Origin: Flavobacteriaceae bacterium
GTDB lineage: Bacteria > Bacteroidota > Bacteroidia > Flavobacteriales > Flavobacteriaceae
DNA: 58,524 nucleotides
Assembly: GCA_016763715.1 (NCBI GenBank)
Contig: JAESTG010000427.1
Coordinates: 1 to 58,524, forward strand
Direction of reading: 5' to 3'
Below are positions 45,197 to 53,967 of the stretch, in pieces. The notes under the pieces were generated by a model. It worked only from the letters and a program-made list of their open reading frames with translations. It was not told the origin of the DNA and did not search any database. Position 1 is the stretch's first letter, and the number at the start of each line of letters is the position of its first letter. The position numbers and the translations under genes are program-made.

Positions 45197-46030
45197 ATGA
45201 AATACATATTTTTACTTTTATTTACGCAATCAATTTTTGCAGCAAATGTTTCAGAATATACAGCAAGTGGAGCTATTCAAAACATCGGAGGTACTGATTT
45301 TAGCGGCTTAGAATGGGGTGTAACTACAGACGGTATAGAGGGCGAATTTAGAGTAGATAATAAAACTGGGATATTGACTTATCCTGGCGGTTCTTGTGGT
45401 ATCGGTGGCGATTTAGAGGCTATAACGATGGGTGAAGATGGCTCATTTTATGCAGTCAATGAAGCAAAGCACGGAATTAGCGCTTTTAATGTTCACAGTA
45501 TTAACGGGTGTACAGCGCCTAGGCGGTTCTTAATGAATGGAGGCGGAACCAATATCGAAGGCATAACTTATAAAGACGGGATTCTTTATACGTTAAATGA
45601 AAATGACGGCTCTATTTACTGGTTTATCGATTCAGGTGGTACCGCATTCCCTCAGCTGTTATTTACAATTCCAAATTGTCCGGGTGCTGGTGACCTAGCA
45701 TTTAACGGCGACAATATCGTTGCTATTTGTGATGGCATACCTTTAGTTGTTGAATACGATTTAGATGGGAATTTTATTGCAGAAAACAATTATTTTGGCA
45801 TTAACAACGCCGAAGCAATTTATTTCAATGACAACCAAATGTGCTTAGGCGGTGAGCCGGACGAATATTTATGTTTTACCGCTGGAGATCCGATTGACCC
45901 GCCACCACCTACACTAGTTGAAAACTGCACATTTAGCGGAAACATTGATGTAGATGAATTCGGGAATTTTACAGCGCAAACGGTTAATTTTATTTGTCCA
46001 ACAATTATAGCGAGTGGAACGCTCAACTAG
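45197..46030 (+). CDS. Exported beta-propeller-like protein (SdiA-regulated-like)
   Basis: 277 residues with a signal peptide MKYIFLLLFTQSIFA (cleavage probably after Ala15 or 16). The body has propeller-like repeats: GDLEAITMGEDGSFYAVNEAKHGISAFN, TNIEGITYKDGILYTLNENDGSIYWF, GDLAFNGDNIVAICDGI, NNAEAIYFNDNQMCLGG. The pattern E-x-I-T-x-x-D-G-x-x-Y-x-x-N-E resembles SdiA-regulated and related secreted propellers. An exported protein after the spanins could be a host-modifying cargo gene or a virion-associated protein; no evidence decides. The C-terminal 35 residues (TFSGNIDVDEFGNFTAQT) look like a separate beta motif. Confidence 0.55.
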   Translation: MKYIFLLLFTQSIFAANVSEYTASGAIQNIGGTDFSGLEWGVTTDGIEGEFRVDNKTGILTYPGGSCGIGGDLEAITMGEDGSFYAVNEAKHGISAFNVHSINGCTAPRRFLMNGGGTNIEGITYKDGILYTLNENDGSIYWFIDSGGTAFPQLLFTIPNCPGAGDLAFNGDNIVAICDGIPLVVEYDLDGNFIAENNYFGINNAEAIYFNDNQMCLGGEPDEYLCFTAGDPIDPPPPTLVENCTFSGNIDVDEFGNFTAQTVNFICPTIIASGTLN

Positions 46031-47476
46031 ATGACAATAGCGTTCGATAATTCAGAAAACTCGTTAACTAATCAAGGTGATGTGACGCTGGGGATTACGC
46101 CTGTAGGAGTTGCTCGTGGCGTCATTGCATTAATCGGCCAACGTCAACCCGTAGATGATACTGTTACAAGTGTCGCTTACGGCGGTGTGGATGTAGTCGA
46201 AATGACCGGCTCTCCATTTTTGGGAACAAATGCAGAGGCCGCCCCACTTTATGCTTATTTTTTAGGTGCTGGAATTCCATCCGGTACACAAAACTTAGTT
46301 GTATCCACGAACGCTACTAGAATTAAATCAGTTACAATTATCACATTGACCGCCGATGCTGATATGGAAGAAAATATAGCGGAGCAGTTGCTAGATTCGG
46401 ATAGTATAAGCAATCCTCGTGCTGATTTAGTATTTTTGAGCGCAGTTGATTCTTTCGTTGCTGAAATATTTATGTCAGGCAAGTCAGCGGTTGGTGGGTT
46501 TAGTCCTATAACTGGCTGGACTAGTCGTACGGAATCTGATATTGGATCTAACGGCATAGGGGTTTATACTTACGACACAATATCAGGCTCAACAGTTAGT
46601 TGTGGGTTTGACAATACTGGCGGCGGAGATAATGTACAACTTTATGCCTTGGCAGTTAATGAGATTTCAGGCGGCGGTGTAACGCTAACAGCGGACACCG
46701 ACGAATATACTTATGTTGGCACTGTCGCAGATCTATCGCTATCGGCTCTATTGGCCGGTGACACTGAATCATATAGTTATACGGGGAGTGTTAACGAATT
46801 AATTACAGGTAAGTCTTTATCTGCTGATACTGATCAATATGATTACATCGGCAATGAAGTCGATCTTCTTCTTTCTGCGCAAATTGCTGGTGACAGTGAC
46901 TCATATCTTTATACGGGTGTTGATGCAGGGCTGATAATAGAAAAATATTTGACTGCGGATACCTCTGAATATAACTATAACGGGGATGCCTCCGATTTAT
47001 TTGCAGAAAGATTATTTTCAGCAGATACCGATCAGTATGCATATGACGGGAGTATTGCAGAACTAAATTTTACAGGTGTTGGAAATTTCAATCTAACCGC
47101 TGACACTGAATCATATTTATACGCTGGGAATGATTCTGGCTTATTGTCCGGCTCAAACTTAACAGCAAACACCGGGCAATATAACTACGACGGAACGGAT
47201 GCAGCATTAATCCGCAATTTCAGTTTAATAGCAGATACTTCTCAATATGCATACTCAGGTACTGCCGCAACGCTACTATCTGAACTAATAGTGATAAGTG
47301 AGGTCGGATCGTATATAATTACAGGCACAGCGGTAGTCCTTGATTTTTCTGGAGATTCTAGCGCTATTTGGACTGATAAAACTATTGCTGTAACAAATTG
47401 GACAGCAGAATCAATTGATATCACAGATTGGTCGGACAAAGCAGATTCATCGACAGCTTGGACTATAATTAACTAA
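46031..47476 (+). CDS. Virion protein with about ten ADTxxYxYxG repeats
   Basis: 481 residues. The N-terminal 215 residues form a beta sandwich (PVGVARGVIALIGQRQP, FLSAVDSFVAEIFMSGKSAV). Then come about ten 24-residue repeats: LTADTDEYTYVGTVADL, LAGDTESYSYTGSVNEL, LSADTDQYDYIGNEVDL and so on. The Trp-rich end has TDKTIAVTNWTAE. Repeats of this type (A-x-T-x-x-Y-x-x-T-G-x-x-A-x-L) are found in exposed phage fibres and decoration proteins. It starts just after the propeller-like gene. Confidence 0.65.
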   Translation: MTIAFDNSENSLTNQGDVTLGITPVGVARGVIALIGQRQPVDDTVTSVAYGGVDVVEMTGSPFLGTNAEAAPLYAYFLGAGIPSGTQNLVVSTNATRIKSVTIITLTADADMEENIAEQLLDSDSISNPRADLVFLSAVDSFVAEIFMSGKSAVGGFSPITGWTSRTESDIGSNGIGVYTYDTISGSTVSCGFDNTGGGDNVQLYALAVNEISGGGVTLTADTDEYTYVGTVADLSLSALLAGDTESYSYTGSVNELITGKSLSADTDQYDYIGNEVDLLLSAQIAGDSDSYLYTGVDAGLIIEKYLTADTSEYNYNGDASDLFAERLFSADTDQYAYDGSIAELNFTGVGNFNLTADTESYLYAGNDSGLLSGSNLTANTGQYNYDGTDAALIRNFSLIADTSQYAYSGTAATLLSELIVISEVGSYIITGTAVVLDFSGDSSAIWTDKTIAVTNWTAESIDITDWSDKADSSTAWTIIN

Positions 47477-47487
47477 CGGAAAAAACT

Positions 47488-47901
47488 ATGGCAATTTATA
47501 ACAAATTTCAGCAAACGGTGGAGGATTGGATGGAGGGTGTTTATACCGCATCAACTGATCAATTTACTGTAGCGTTATGCACTAATGCAAATATTCCGCT
47601 CGTAACTAATTCAGTGTTGGCAAATCTAACGGAAATATCCTACGCGAATTTATCTAGCAGAACTATAGCAACATCTTCGAGCGGGCAAACTGCTGGAACG
47701 TTCACGCAGTTATTTACCGATTTAGTGCTTACTGCAACGGGGGCAGTGGCGACATTTAGACACGTTGTAGTTTACAACAATACGCCAACAAGTCCGGCCG
47801 ACCCTCTATTGTGCTGGTATGACTACGGCTCCGATTTAACGCTGGCATCTGGCGAAACTCTAACAATTGACTGGACTACCTCGTCCTTCACGGTGGTTTA
47901 A
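47488..47901 (+). CDS. Predicted virion structural protein
   Basis: 137 residues. MAIYNKFQQTVEDWMEGVYTASTDQFTVALCTNANIP resembles short phage tail or fibre-attachment proteins (KFNxFVExxxxGVHxxxxDxxxVALxNxAP), and the end has LASGETLTIDWTTSSFTVV. Strand-rich. GGAAAAA ribosome site. Its stop is followed two bases later by the next start. Confidence 0.55.
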   Translation: MAIYNKFQQTVEDWMEGVYTASTDQFTVALCTNANIPLVTNSVLANLTEISYANLSSRTIATSSSGQTAGTFTQLFTDLVLTATGAVATFRHVVVYNNTPTSPADPLLCWYDYGSDLTLASGETLTIDWTTSSFTVV

Positions 47902-47902
47902 A

Positions 47903-48187
47903 ATGAAAGGCAAATTTACAGATAAAGAAAAAGCTATTTTTGATGCTCTTGAAAGCAAAAAAGCGCCCATTCAAATTGAGCTAGACAAACTCAATAAAGA
48001 AATACAAAAGGCTTCATTAGTCGTCTCCAAAATTAGAGCTAAAGTTTCACAGCTAAAGCCTAGGCTAGTTCCGATTGCTGAATTGCAAGCAGGGTTAGCA
48101 AGCCCAATTTCAAGAGACAAGTATTTTTCTCACTTAAGCAAAGATGACTTTATTAAATACGCTGAGAAAGAATCAGTCAAAACCTAG
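47903..48187 (+). CDS. Unknown helical protein
   Basis: 94 residues from ATG 47903; an in-frame ATG at 47867 lies inside the previous gene. MKGKFTDKEKAIFDALESKKAP and a long coiled coil (ELDKLNKEIQKASLVVSKIRAKVSQLK). Could be a chaperone for the preceding fibre-like protein. No family recognised. Confidence 0.5.
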   Translation: MKGKFTDKEKAIFDALESKKAPIQIELDKLNKEIQKASLVVSKIRAKVSQLKPRLVPIAELQAGLASPISRDKYFSHLSKDDFIKYAEKESVKT

Positions 48188-48220
48188 TTAAAACACGAAT
48201 AACCGGTAGGACTCGTAACA

Positions 48221-48745
48221 ATGAAAGATAAAGACAATATAAAGACTGGTAGGCCAAAGCTTTATAGTGACAGAGATAGGTGTGTAATTAATGGGAATGT
48301 TGCATACATTGGCAAACAGCTGCAAAACAATGACTTCCGCCGCGAGAAGGACATGTCTAGGTATGTGGTAGATAACGCAGAGCAAATAACTGCAAATATA
48401 TTCAACGACGAGCTTGTGTCGTGCTACGAGAACAAGCCGATAAAAAAACAAATGTCATTATCTCCAAGCTCAAGAAGAACAGATATCATAATGAAGTGTG
48501 TAAAAAACACTTATCTACTAGAGCTAAAGAACCCTAAAAACGTTAGTGAAAATAGGGCAGGTATAGCGCAACTACTAGACTATGGAAGGCAGATAGAGGA
48601 AGATTATAATAACTCAATAAAGCTTGTCCTAGTTACAACTAAGTTTGATGTCGATACGGCGCTAACTATAAACCATTACAAGCTACCTATTTCTTATTAC
48701 TATTTCAATAGCGATCAAATGCTTGAGTATAAGGGATTGCTGTAA
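48221..48745 (+). CDS. PD-(D/E)XK-like nuclease candidate
   Basis: 174 residues. SSRRTDIIMKCVKNTYLLELKNPKNVSENRAGIAQLLDYGRQIEE shows a D...ELK pattern followed by a GIAQLLDYGR helix, typical of restriction-like or NucS/DUF91-like nuclease domains (Asp then Glu-x-Lys). The N-terminus includes YVVDNAEQITANIFNDE. It is coupled to TerS by TAATG. It could be a phage packaging-associated nuclease or a free-standing endonuclease. Activity is not proven by sequence. Confidence 0.5.
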   Translation: MKDKDNIKTGRPKLYSDRDRCVINGNVAYIGKQLQNNDFRREKDMSRYVVDNAEQITANIFNDELVSCYENKPIKKQMSLSPSSRRTDIIMKCVKNTYLLELKNPKNVSENRAGIAQLLDYGRQIEEDYNNSIKLVLVTTKFDVDTALTINHYKLPISYYYFNSDQMLEYKGLL

Positions 48746-49047
48746 TGGCAAAGACAACAAAACAAGCGATGAAGCAAGTAAGACAGATTAACCATAGGCA
48801 GAAACTTAGCGAGGGCAAGCATTTACAGTATGCCATTGAAAGTATTGAAAAAATAGAGAAGCTAAAGCCTAGTGAAACAAGCACTTTTGAGCTAAGCAAA
48901 CTAAAGATAGCATCTGAACTTAGGTTGAAGTTGGTGGATAAATTCTTACCTAGCTTGAAAGGCGTTGAATTGGGTGGAAGAGATGGTGAGCCTATAAAAG
49001 TTGCAGCCGTATCATTTAACTTCTTGCCGGTAGATTCATCCAATTAA
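48745..49047 (+). CDS. Probable terminase small subunit (module B)
   Basis: 100 residues, helical and basic (AKTTKQAMKQVRQINHRQKL, then IEKIEKL and LSKLKIASELRLKLVDKFLPSLKG). It ends exactly at the TerL start. The LKIASELRLKLVDKFLPSL stretch matches KVIDTKLKLINKYLPDD in the module A protein. TerS sets the packaging start. No HTH recognised. Confidence 0.6.
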   Translation: MAKTTKQAMKQVRQINHRQKLSEGKHLQYAIESIEKIEKLKPSETSTFELSKLKIASELRLKLVDKFLPSLKGVELGGRDGEPIKVAAVSFNFLPVDSSN

Positions 49048-50603
49048 TGAACTCGATAGACATTCGATATGTAAGTAAATTACATCCCATATTCACAAAG
49101 CCCAAACGAATAAAAATAATAGTAGGCGGGCGAGGCTCCACAAAATCAACAGGTATAGCTGATTACGTTGCAGCAAAAATATATTCCGGTGATCTTTGGT
49201 GCTGCGCTAGAGAGAATCAAAACTCTATAGAAGAATCCGTTCACAGAACGCTCCTCGAAGAAATCGAAAGGCTTCACATTCCTGGCTTTACTGACACCAA
49301 AACATCTATCACGCATGAACAGAGTGGAGGCCGTGCATTTTATCGAGGATTGGCCAGAAACATCACTTCGCTGAAATCAACATTGTCTGGCGTTGACGGT
49401 CTCTGGATAGAAGAGGGTGAGGATATATCTGATAACACATTAAGAGTGCTAACCGCGTCTGTGAGGCTAAATGCAACTGATACTGAAAAGCTGTTAAACG
49501 ATAAAACAATTGAATCTATAGATGATTTGGACGCCCTGCTTGCTGACAGCTCCATTAAGATGCCGGAGATTATTATCACAATGAATCGAGGTGTTAGGAA
49601 TGGTGCAATAGCAAAAAAATGGCTATCTAGGGCGGAAAAAGAGCTTTCACGTTGTGGATACTATGAAGACGATACTATCATGGTAGTTGAAATGAGCTAT
49701 ACAGATATGCCTAGGTCTTGGTTTATTGCGTCAGGATTAGAGCAAGAAAGACTTGATGATAAAGATAGACTGTCTAATTCAGCATATCGCCACAAGTGGG
49801 ATGGCGCATACCTCGATGAAGTTGAAGATGCGATCATAAAAGGCGAATGGTTTGATGCTTGCATTGACGCCCATAAATTAGAAAGATTAAAGAAAGCGTT
49901 TGAGCCTCACGGGTGCAAGATTGCAGTACACGATCCATTTAACGACGGCGAAGATGCGGGTGGCTATGTATTAAAACACGGGTCAATAATAAAAAGAGTT
50001 CTATCGAAAACAAAAGGCGCAATAGATGAAACTTGCGATTGGGCTACCGACCACGCAATAAAAGACGGCGCAGACTGGTTTGTCTGGGACGAGGACGGCA
50101 TGGGCGCAGGATTAAAGCGTCAAATATCAGACAATTTTAATGGAACTAAAATAAAATACCATGGCTTTAGAGGTGGGTTATCTGGTAAAGGTCAAGACAA
50201 TGCAGAGCAAGTTTATCAGCAAGTTAATGACGACAAAGATGAAGCCCAAAAAACATATATGGAAACATTTTTAAACAATCGTGCACAGTACTATACCGCC
50301 TTGGCTGATAGAATGTTTAACACGTATAAGTGCGTAGTGAGAGGTGAGTATATAGACCCGGAGGATATGATTAGCTTTGATTCCGACGGCGTTGATAACA
50401 TGCTAGATCTTAGATCGCAATTGACAAGGATACCAAGGGTTGCCAACGGCAAAGGATTGCAGCAGATAATGAATAAAAAGGAAATGAAGTCAAATAAGAT
50501 AGACTCTCCAAACGAAGGCGACTGTGTTATGATGTCATTGTTTAAACCTATCGTTAAGAAGGTTTGGAAGACTTTAAACTATAACAATTCAGGTATTGTG
50601 TAA
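49047..50603 (+). CDS. Terminase large subunit (TerL, module B)
   Basis: 518 residues. Walker A VGGRGSTKST (26-35), Walker B GLWIEEGED (118-126), then MNRGVRNG (179-186). The nuclease part has AVHDPFNDGEDAGG (about 293-306, Asp296) and WDEDGMGAG (about 342-350), and ends SPNEGDCVMM. This is the Terminase_3 type used by P22-like and PBSX-like phages, distinct from TerL of module A. It ends in a one-base overlap with the portal. Confidence 0.92.
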   Translation: MNSIDIRYVSKLHPIFTKPKRIKIIVGGRGSTKSTGIADYVAAKIYSGDLWCCARENQNSIEESVHRTLLEEIERLHIPGFTDTKTSITHEQSGGRAFYRGLARNITSLKSTLSGVDGLWIEEGEDISDNTLRVLTASVRLNATDTEKLLNDKTIESIDDLDALLADSSIKMPEIIITMNRGVRNGAIAKKWLSRAEKELSRCGYYEDDTIMVVEMSYTDMPRSWFIASGLEQERLDDKDRLSNSAYRHKWDGAYLDEVEDAIIKGEWFDACIDAHKLERLKKAFEPHGCKIAVHDPFNDGEDAGGYVLKHGSIIKRVLSKTKGAIDETCDWATDHAIKDGADWFVWDEDGMGAGLKRQISDNFNGTKIKYHGFRGGLSGKGQDNAEQVYQQVNDDKDEAQKTYMETFLNNRAQYYTALADRMFNTYKCVVRGEYIDPEDMISFDSDGVDNMLDLRSQLTRIPRVANGKGLQQIMNKKEMKSNKIDSPNEGDCVMMSLFKPIVKKVWKTLNYNNSGIV

Positions 50604-52684
50604 TGCATAACAAAATGAACAGGTCAGAATATCTATCTATTATCAATTCATATGAAGCTGACGCGGTTCAGAATAATGAAATCTATACTAGAGATAGCGC
50701 CGAATTATTAAGACGGTACAAAGGCGAGCCTTTTGGCAATGAAATGCCAGAGAGATCGCAGGTTATATCAAATGATGTAATGGATTTGGTTGAGTCTGAC
50801 ATGCCGGCAATGGCTCGTATATTTTTGGGCGCTAATAAAATATGCACATTTAAGCCGGGCGCTGGCGGTGAAGAAGACATAGAAGAAGCCAAACAAAAAA
50901 CTGAATATATAGATTGGATTGTTAGAGGGCAACAAGATTCTTTCGTTGTTCAATTTGGGTTTTTAAAGGATATTGTTAGTCAAAAATTTGGTGCTTTAAA
51001 ATGGTTCATGGAAGATGTGACAGAAAAGAAAACACTGAACTTTGAAGATCATAGTGCCGAAGAAATCTCAATCATTATGAATGATTTAAAAACCGATGAA
51101 GTGGAAAGCGTTGAGATAGTCGGTCGAGGTGAGATAGTCGGTCGAGGTGAGATATCATCAAAGGATGGGGATGAAAGGTTTGATGCAACAATTGAAGTTA
51201 AGACGAAGATTAGAAAAGCTAGGGTAATAGGGGTTCCAATAGAATCGGTGCTGATATCTAAAGGCGCAACAAGCGAAGAAGATGCTAACTTAATCGGCGA
51301 TAAGGTCAATAAAACGAGAGGCGAACTAGTTAAAGAGGGTTACAGCGTACACATTATTGATACATTGCCGACCGCGCCAAATGAAAAAAACCAAACATTA
51401 ACTCAGGTTAGATTTGATGATAACGGCGGAGTTGAGAGTGGGGATATAAATGCTTGGTCTAATCAAAATGTGGAAATACGCGACCTTTATGTATTAATCG
51501 ATAAAGACGGCGACGGATATCCGCAAAGAAGACACATACTAAAATCAGGCGACGTAATACTAGAAGACGAACCGTTTCCGATGGTTCCTTACGCTATTAC
51601 AAGTGCATTATTGATATCTCATTCGCTGGTCGGCTTATCTAGATCGGAGTTAGCCGTACCAACGGCGGTCATTCAAACAGCTTTAAAAAGAGGGTTGTTA
51701 GATAATACATATGCAGTTAACGCTCCCATGATGGCGATAAATGACAGTGTTAATGTAGATGATTTACTAACAAAAAGACCCAATGGAATTATTAGAGTTG
51801 ATGGTAAGAACACAATTCCAGCCAATGCAATAAACCCTATTACCACACCGTACATCGGACAGCAAGCCCTGCAAGTTGTCCAGCACTTCGATCAAGAGAT
51901 GTCTAAAACAACTGGAAACATGATGGTTTCTCAGGGCTTGAATTCTGACACGTTTGAAAAAGAATCGGTGGCAAGATTTAACGGGGTCAAAGAAGCGGGC
52001 GCTGAAAAGTTGGAACTTGTTGCTCGAGTGATATCGGAAGTAGCATACAAGCGCGTATACAATGGTTTGGCATGGCTAGTCTCTCAATATCAAACGACAG
52101 AGCAAGAGATCATGGTTCTAGGTGAGCCATTAAAGGTTAACCCCGCAAATTGGAGGTTTGAACACCAAGCAATCAGTTCAATAGGATTAGGTGCGGGCGA
52201 TGGAGAAAAACAGTCCGATATTCTTAGCGGTATTTTTCAGGTGCAAAGCCAGTTATTAGCGGAGGGTTCAGCTTTAGTTGACGAATCAAAAAGATACAAC
52301 ACGCTTAATTTAATGATGAAAGCATCAGATATACACGACACCTCCATGTTTTTCAATAATCCAGAAAAGCCCGATCAAGTTCTTCAATTCCAAAACGAAC
52401 AAATGCAAAAAATGTTAAAGCAAGCGCAATCAATGATTGAGCAGTTGCAACAGAAGAATCCATTAGCAGAGGCTGAGCAGGTTAAAGCGCAAGCATCATT
52501 GCAAGCAAAAGTAATAGATTTGACGAGTAAAAGAGAAATAGACAGCGCAAAATTAGAGGAAGATAAAAGACAGTTTAATATTGAAACTATTCAAAGAGCA
52601 AATGAAAATCAAAACAAAACGGCCTTCGATTTAACTAAATTAGAAGCGGATACGGGGCAAGACATACCGGGAAGTACTATATAG
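50603..52684 (+). CDS. Portal protein, P22-like (module B)
   Basis: 693 residues. Features: RYKGEPFGNEMPERSQVISNDVMDLVESDMPAMARIFLG, EDANLIGDKVNKTRGEL, VSQGLNSDTFEKESVARFNGVKEAGAEKLELVARVISEV, and a C-terminal Gln-rich helix (QNEQMQKMLKQAQSMIEQLQQKNP). Frame is continuous, unlike the module A portal. The short repeat EIVGRGEIVGRGEI near residue 172 is encoded by a direct DNA repeat at about 51115-51150. It forms the dodecameric DNA gate. Confidence 0.88.
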   Translation: MHNKMNRSEYLSIINSYEADAVQNNEIYTRDSAELLRRYKGEPFGNEMPERSQVISNDVMDLVESDMPAMARIFLGANKICTFKPGAGGEEDIEEAKQKTEYIDWIVRGQQDSFVVQFGFLKDIVSQKFGALKWFMEDVTEKKTLNFEDHSAEEISIIMNDLKTDEVESVEIVGRGEIVGRGEISSKDGDERFDATIEVKTKIRKARVIGVPIESVLISKGATSEEDANLIGDKVNKTRGELVKEGYSVHIIDTLPTAPNEKNQTLTQVRFDDNGGVESGDINAWSNQNVEIRDLYVLIDKDGDGYPQRRHILKSGDVILEDEPFPMVPYAITSALLISHSLVGLSRSELAVPTAVIQTALKRGLLDNTYAVNAPMMAINDSVNVDDLLTKRPNGIIRVDGKNTIPANAINPITTPYIGQQALQVVQHFDQEMSKTTGNMMVSQGLNSDTFEKESVARFNGVKEAGAEKLELVARVISEVAYKRVYNGLAWLVSQYQTTEQEIMVLGEPLKVNPANWRFEHQAISSIGLGAGDGEKQSDILSGIFQVQSQLLAEGSALVDESKRYNTLNLMMKASDIHDTSMFFNNPEKPDQVLQFQNEQMQKMLKQAQSMIEQLQQKNPLAEAEQVKAQASLQAKVIDLTSKREIDSAKLEEDKRQFNIETIQRANENQNKTAFDLTKLEADTGQDIPGSTI

Positions 52685-52709
52685 TAAAACTATAGTTAAC
52701 CCGTTTACA

Positions 52710-52739
52710 TTGCTTTTAACTATATAAAGGCTTTATAAT
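52710..52739 (+). promoter_or_regulatory. Candidate promoter after the portal gene
   Basis: TTGCTT (52710-52715), 18-base spacer, TATAAT (52734-52739), 27 bases before the next gene. Near it, TATAGTTAA (52691-52699) and TTAACTATA (52716-52724) form an inverted repeat whose arms match the half-sites of the 37420 operator. It may allow separate control of the head genes. Confidence 0.5.
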
Positions 52740-52766
52740 AAGACACAATTTAAAACTGGACTCGAT

Positions 52767-53057
52767 ATGAATAACCAGCAAAAAGAAATATTAACAAAAG
52801 AAATAGAAGAAGAATCAAAAGCTGAATTGATTCTCAATGGAACTAATCAATATTTTATTGAATACAAAGCGCAGTTGTTTGAAGAGTCAAAAGCGACTGG
52901 ATGGAAAGAGGTTGATAAACGTGAAGAGATTTATAGGCAACTAAAATCGATTGATGTTGTTCAATCTAAATTATTAACCGCTATTCAAACCGGATCAATG
53001 GCAAGAGAGCAGTTATCAGCATGGCAGAAAGCCAAAAACAGATTAAAGGTGATTTAA
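52767..53057 (+). CDS. Unknown helical protein between portal and scaffold
   Basis: 96 residues: NNQQKEILTKEIEEESKAEL, IYRQLKSIDVVQSKLLTAIQ, and QLSAWQKAKNRLKVI. Charged helices, coiled-coil like. In the same slot as the 65-residue protein at 15802 in module A. No family recognised. Confidence 0.55.
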   Translation: MNNQQKEILTKEIEEESKAELILNGTNQYFIEYKAQLFEESKATGWKEVDKREEIYRQLKSIDVVQSKLLTAIQTGSMAREQLSAWQKAKNRLKVI

Positions 53058-53058
53058 T

Positions 53059-53955
53059 ATGACAGATCTAGACACTCCAGAAATGGAACCTAGTACATTG
53101 TTTTACCAGCCGGAAGAAGTCAAGGATCTCGAAGAGACAACCGAAGATGTCGACCAAACCAAGCCAGTTGAAGCAACTGATGAAGTTGTAGATTCTGAGG
53201 AGTCAGAAAGCGAAGAGCAAGAAAACCAAGACGAAATTGTTGATAATGACAATCGCATAGTCGATATAGATGGACGCGAATTATCAGTAGCGACAATTTT
53301 AGAGTGGGAAAAAGGCCGATTGATGCAATCTGATTACACTCGTAAACGACAAGCAGACGCAGAAGCTAAGCGCGTATGGGAAGCGGACAAACAGGGCGAA
53401 ATTAACGCTTACGTATCCGAAAAACATAGCAAGCTAAGTGATAGCATTTTAAATTTGGAGGTCTTAGTTAAAGAAGCCGACGAATCTATAAACTGGGAAG
53501 AGTTGCGAGAGTTTGATCCAAGTGAATATTTATTGCAAAAAGAGTTAAAAGAGAAAAGGATTGATGCTGTCAATAAAGGCAAAGAAGAACTATCTTTAAA
53601 GCCTGAAAATGAAAGCTCACCTGAATTTATCAAAGCCCAGGCGGACGAGCTAACAGAAGCTAATCCAAGCTGGCTAGATAAAGACGGGAACAAGACCGAA
53701 GCTCACAAAAATGACTTAAAGATGTTGGCTGATTATTTGACCGACGAGGGTTATACCCAAAACGATCAGAATAAAATCAAAACAGCTAAACATTGGAAGA
53801 CTTTACTCGATGCAGCAAGATATAAAAACTCTTTAAAGAAGGTGGAAGAGGTGAAAGCGACAGTAAAGAAGCTACCGATTACTACTAGACCAAAAAAGAG
53901 CGTTAGCGGTGGATCAAATAGAAGCATGGTCGATTATTTTTATGGTAAAAATTAA
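53059..53955 (+). CDS. Probable capsid scaffolding protein (module B)
   Basis: 298 residues. The first 80 residues are highly acidic (LEETTEDVDQTKPVEATDEVVD, SEESESEEQENQDEIVDND). A helical middle follows (WEKGRLMQSDYTRKRQADAEAKRVWEADK), then a basic C-terminus (KKLPITTRPKKSVSGGSNRSM). This is the usual charge layout of scaffolds, with the C-terminal basic helix binding coat. It precedes the coat gene by 12 bases. Confidence 0.7.
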   Translation: MTDLDTPEMEPSTLFYQPEEVKDLEETTEDVDQTKPVEATDEVVDSEESESEEQENQDEIVDNDNRIVDIDGRELSVATILEWEKGRLMQSDYTRKRQADAEAKRVWEADKQGEINAYVSEKHSKLSDSILNLEVLVKEADESINWEELREFDPSEYLLQKELKEKRIDAVNKGKEELSLKPENESSPEFIKAQADELTEANPSWLDKDGNKTEAHKNDLKMLADYLTDEGYTQNDQNKIKTAKHWKTLLDAARYKNSLKKVEEVKATVKKLPITTRPKKSVSGGSNRSMVDYFYGKN

Positions 53956-53967
53956 GAGGAAACAACA

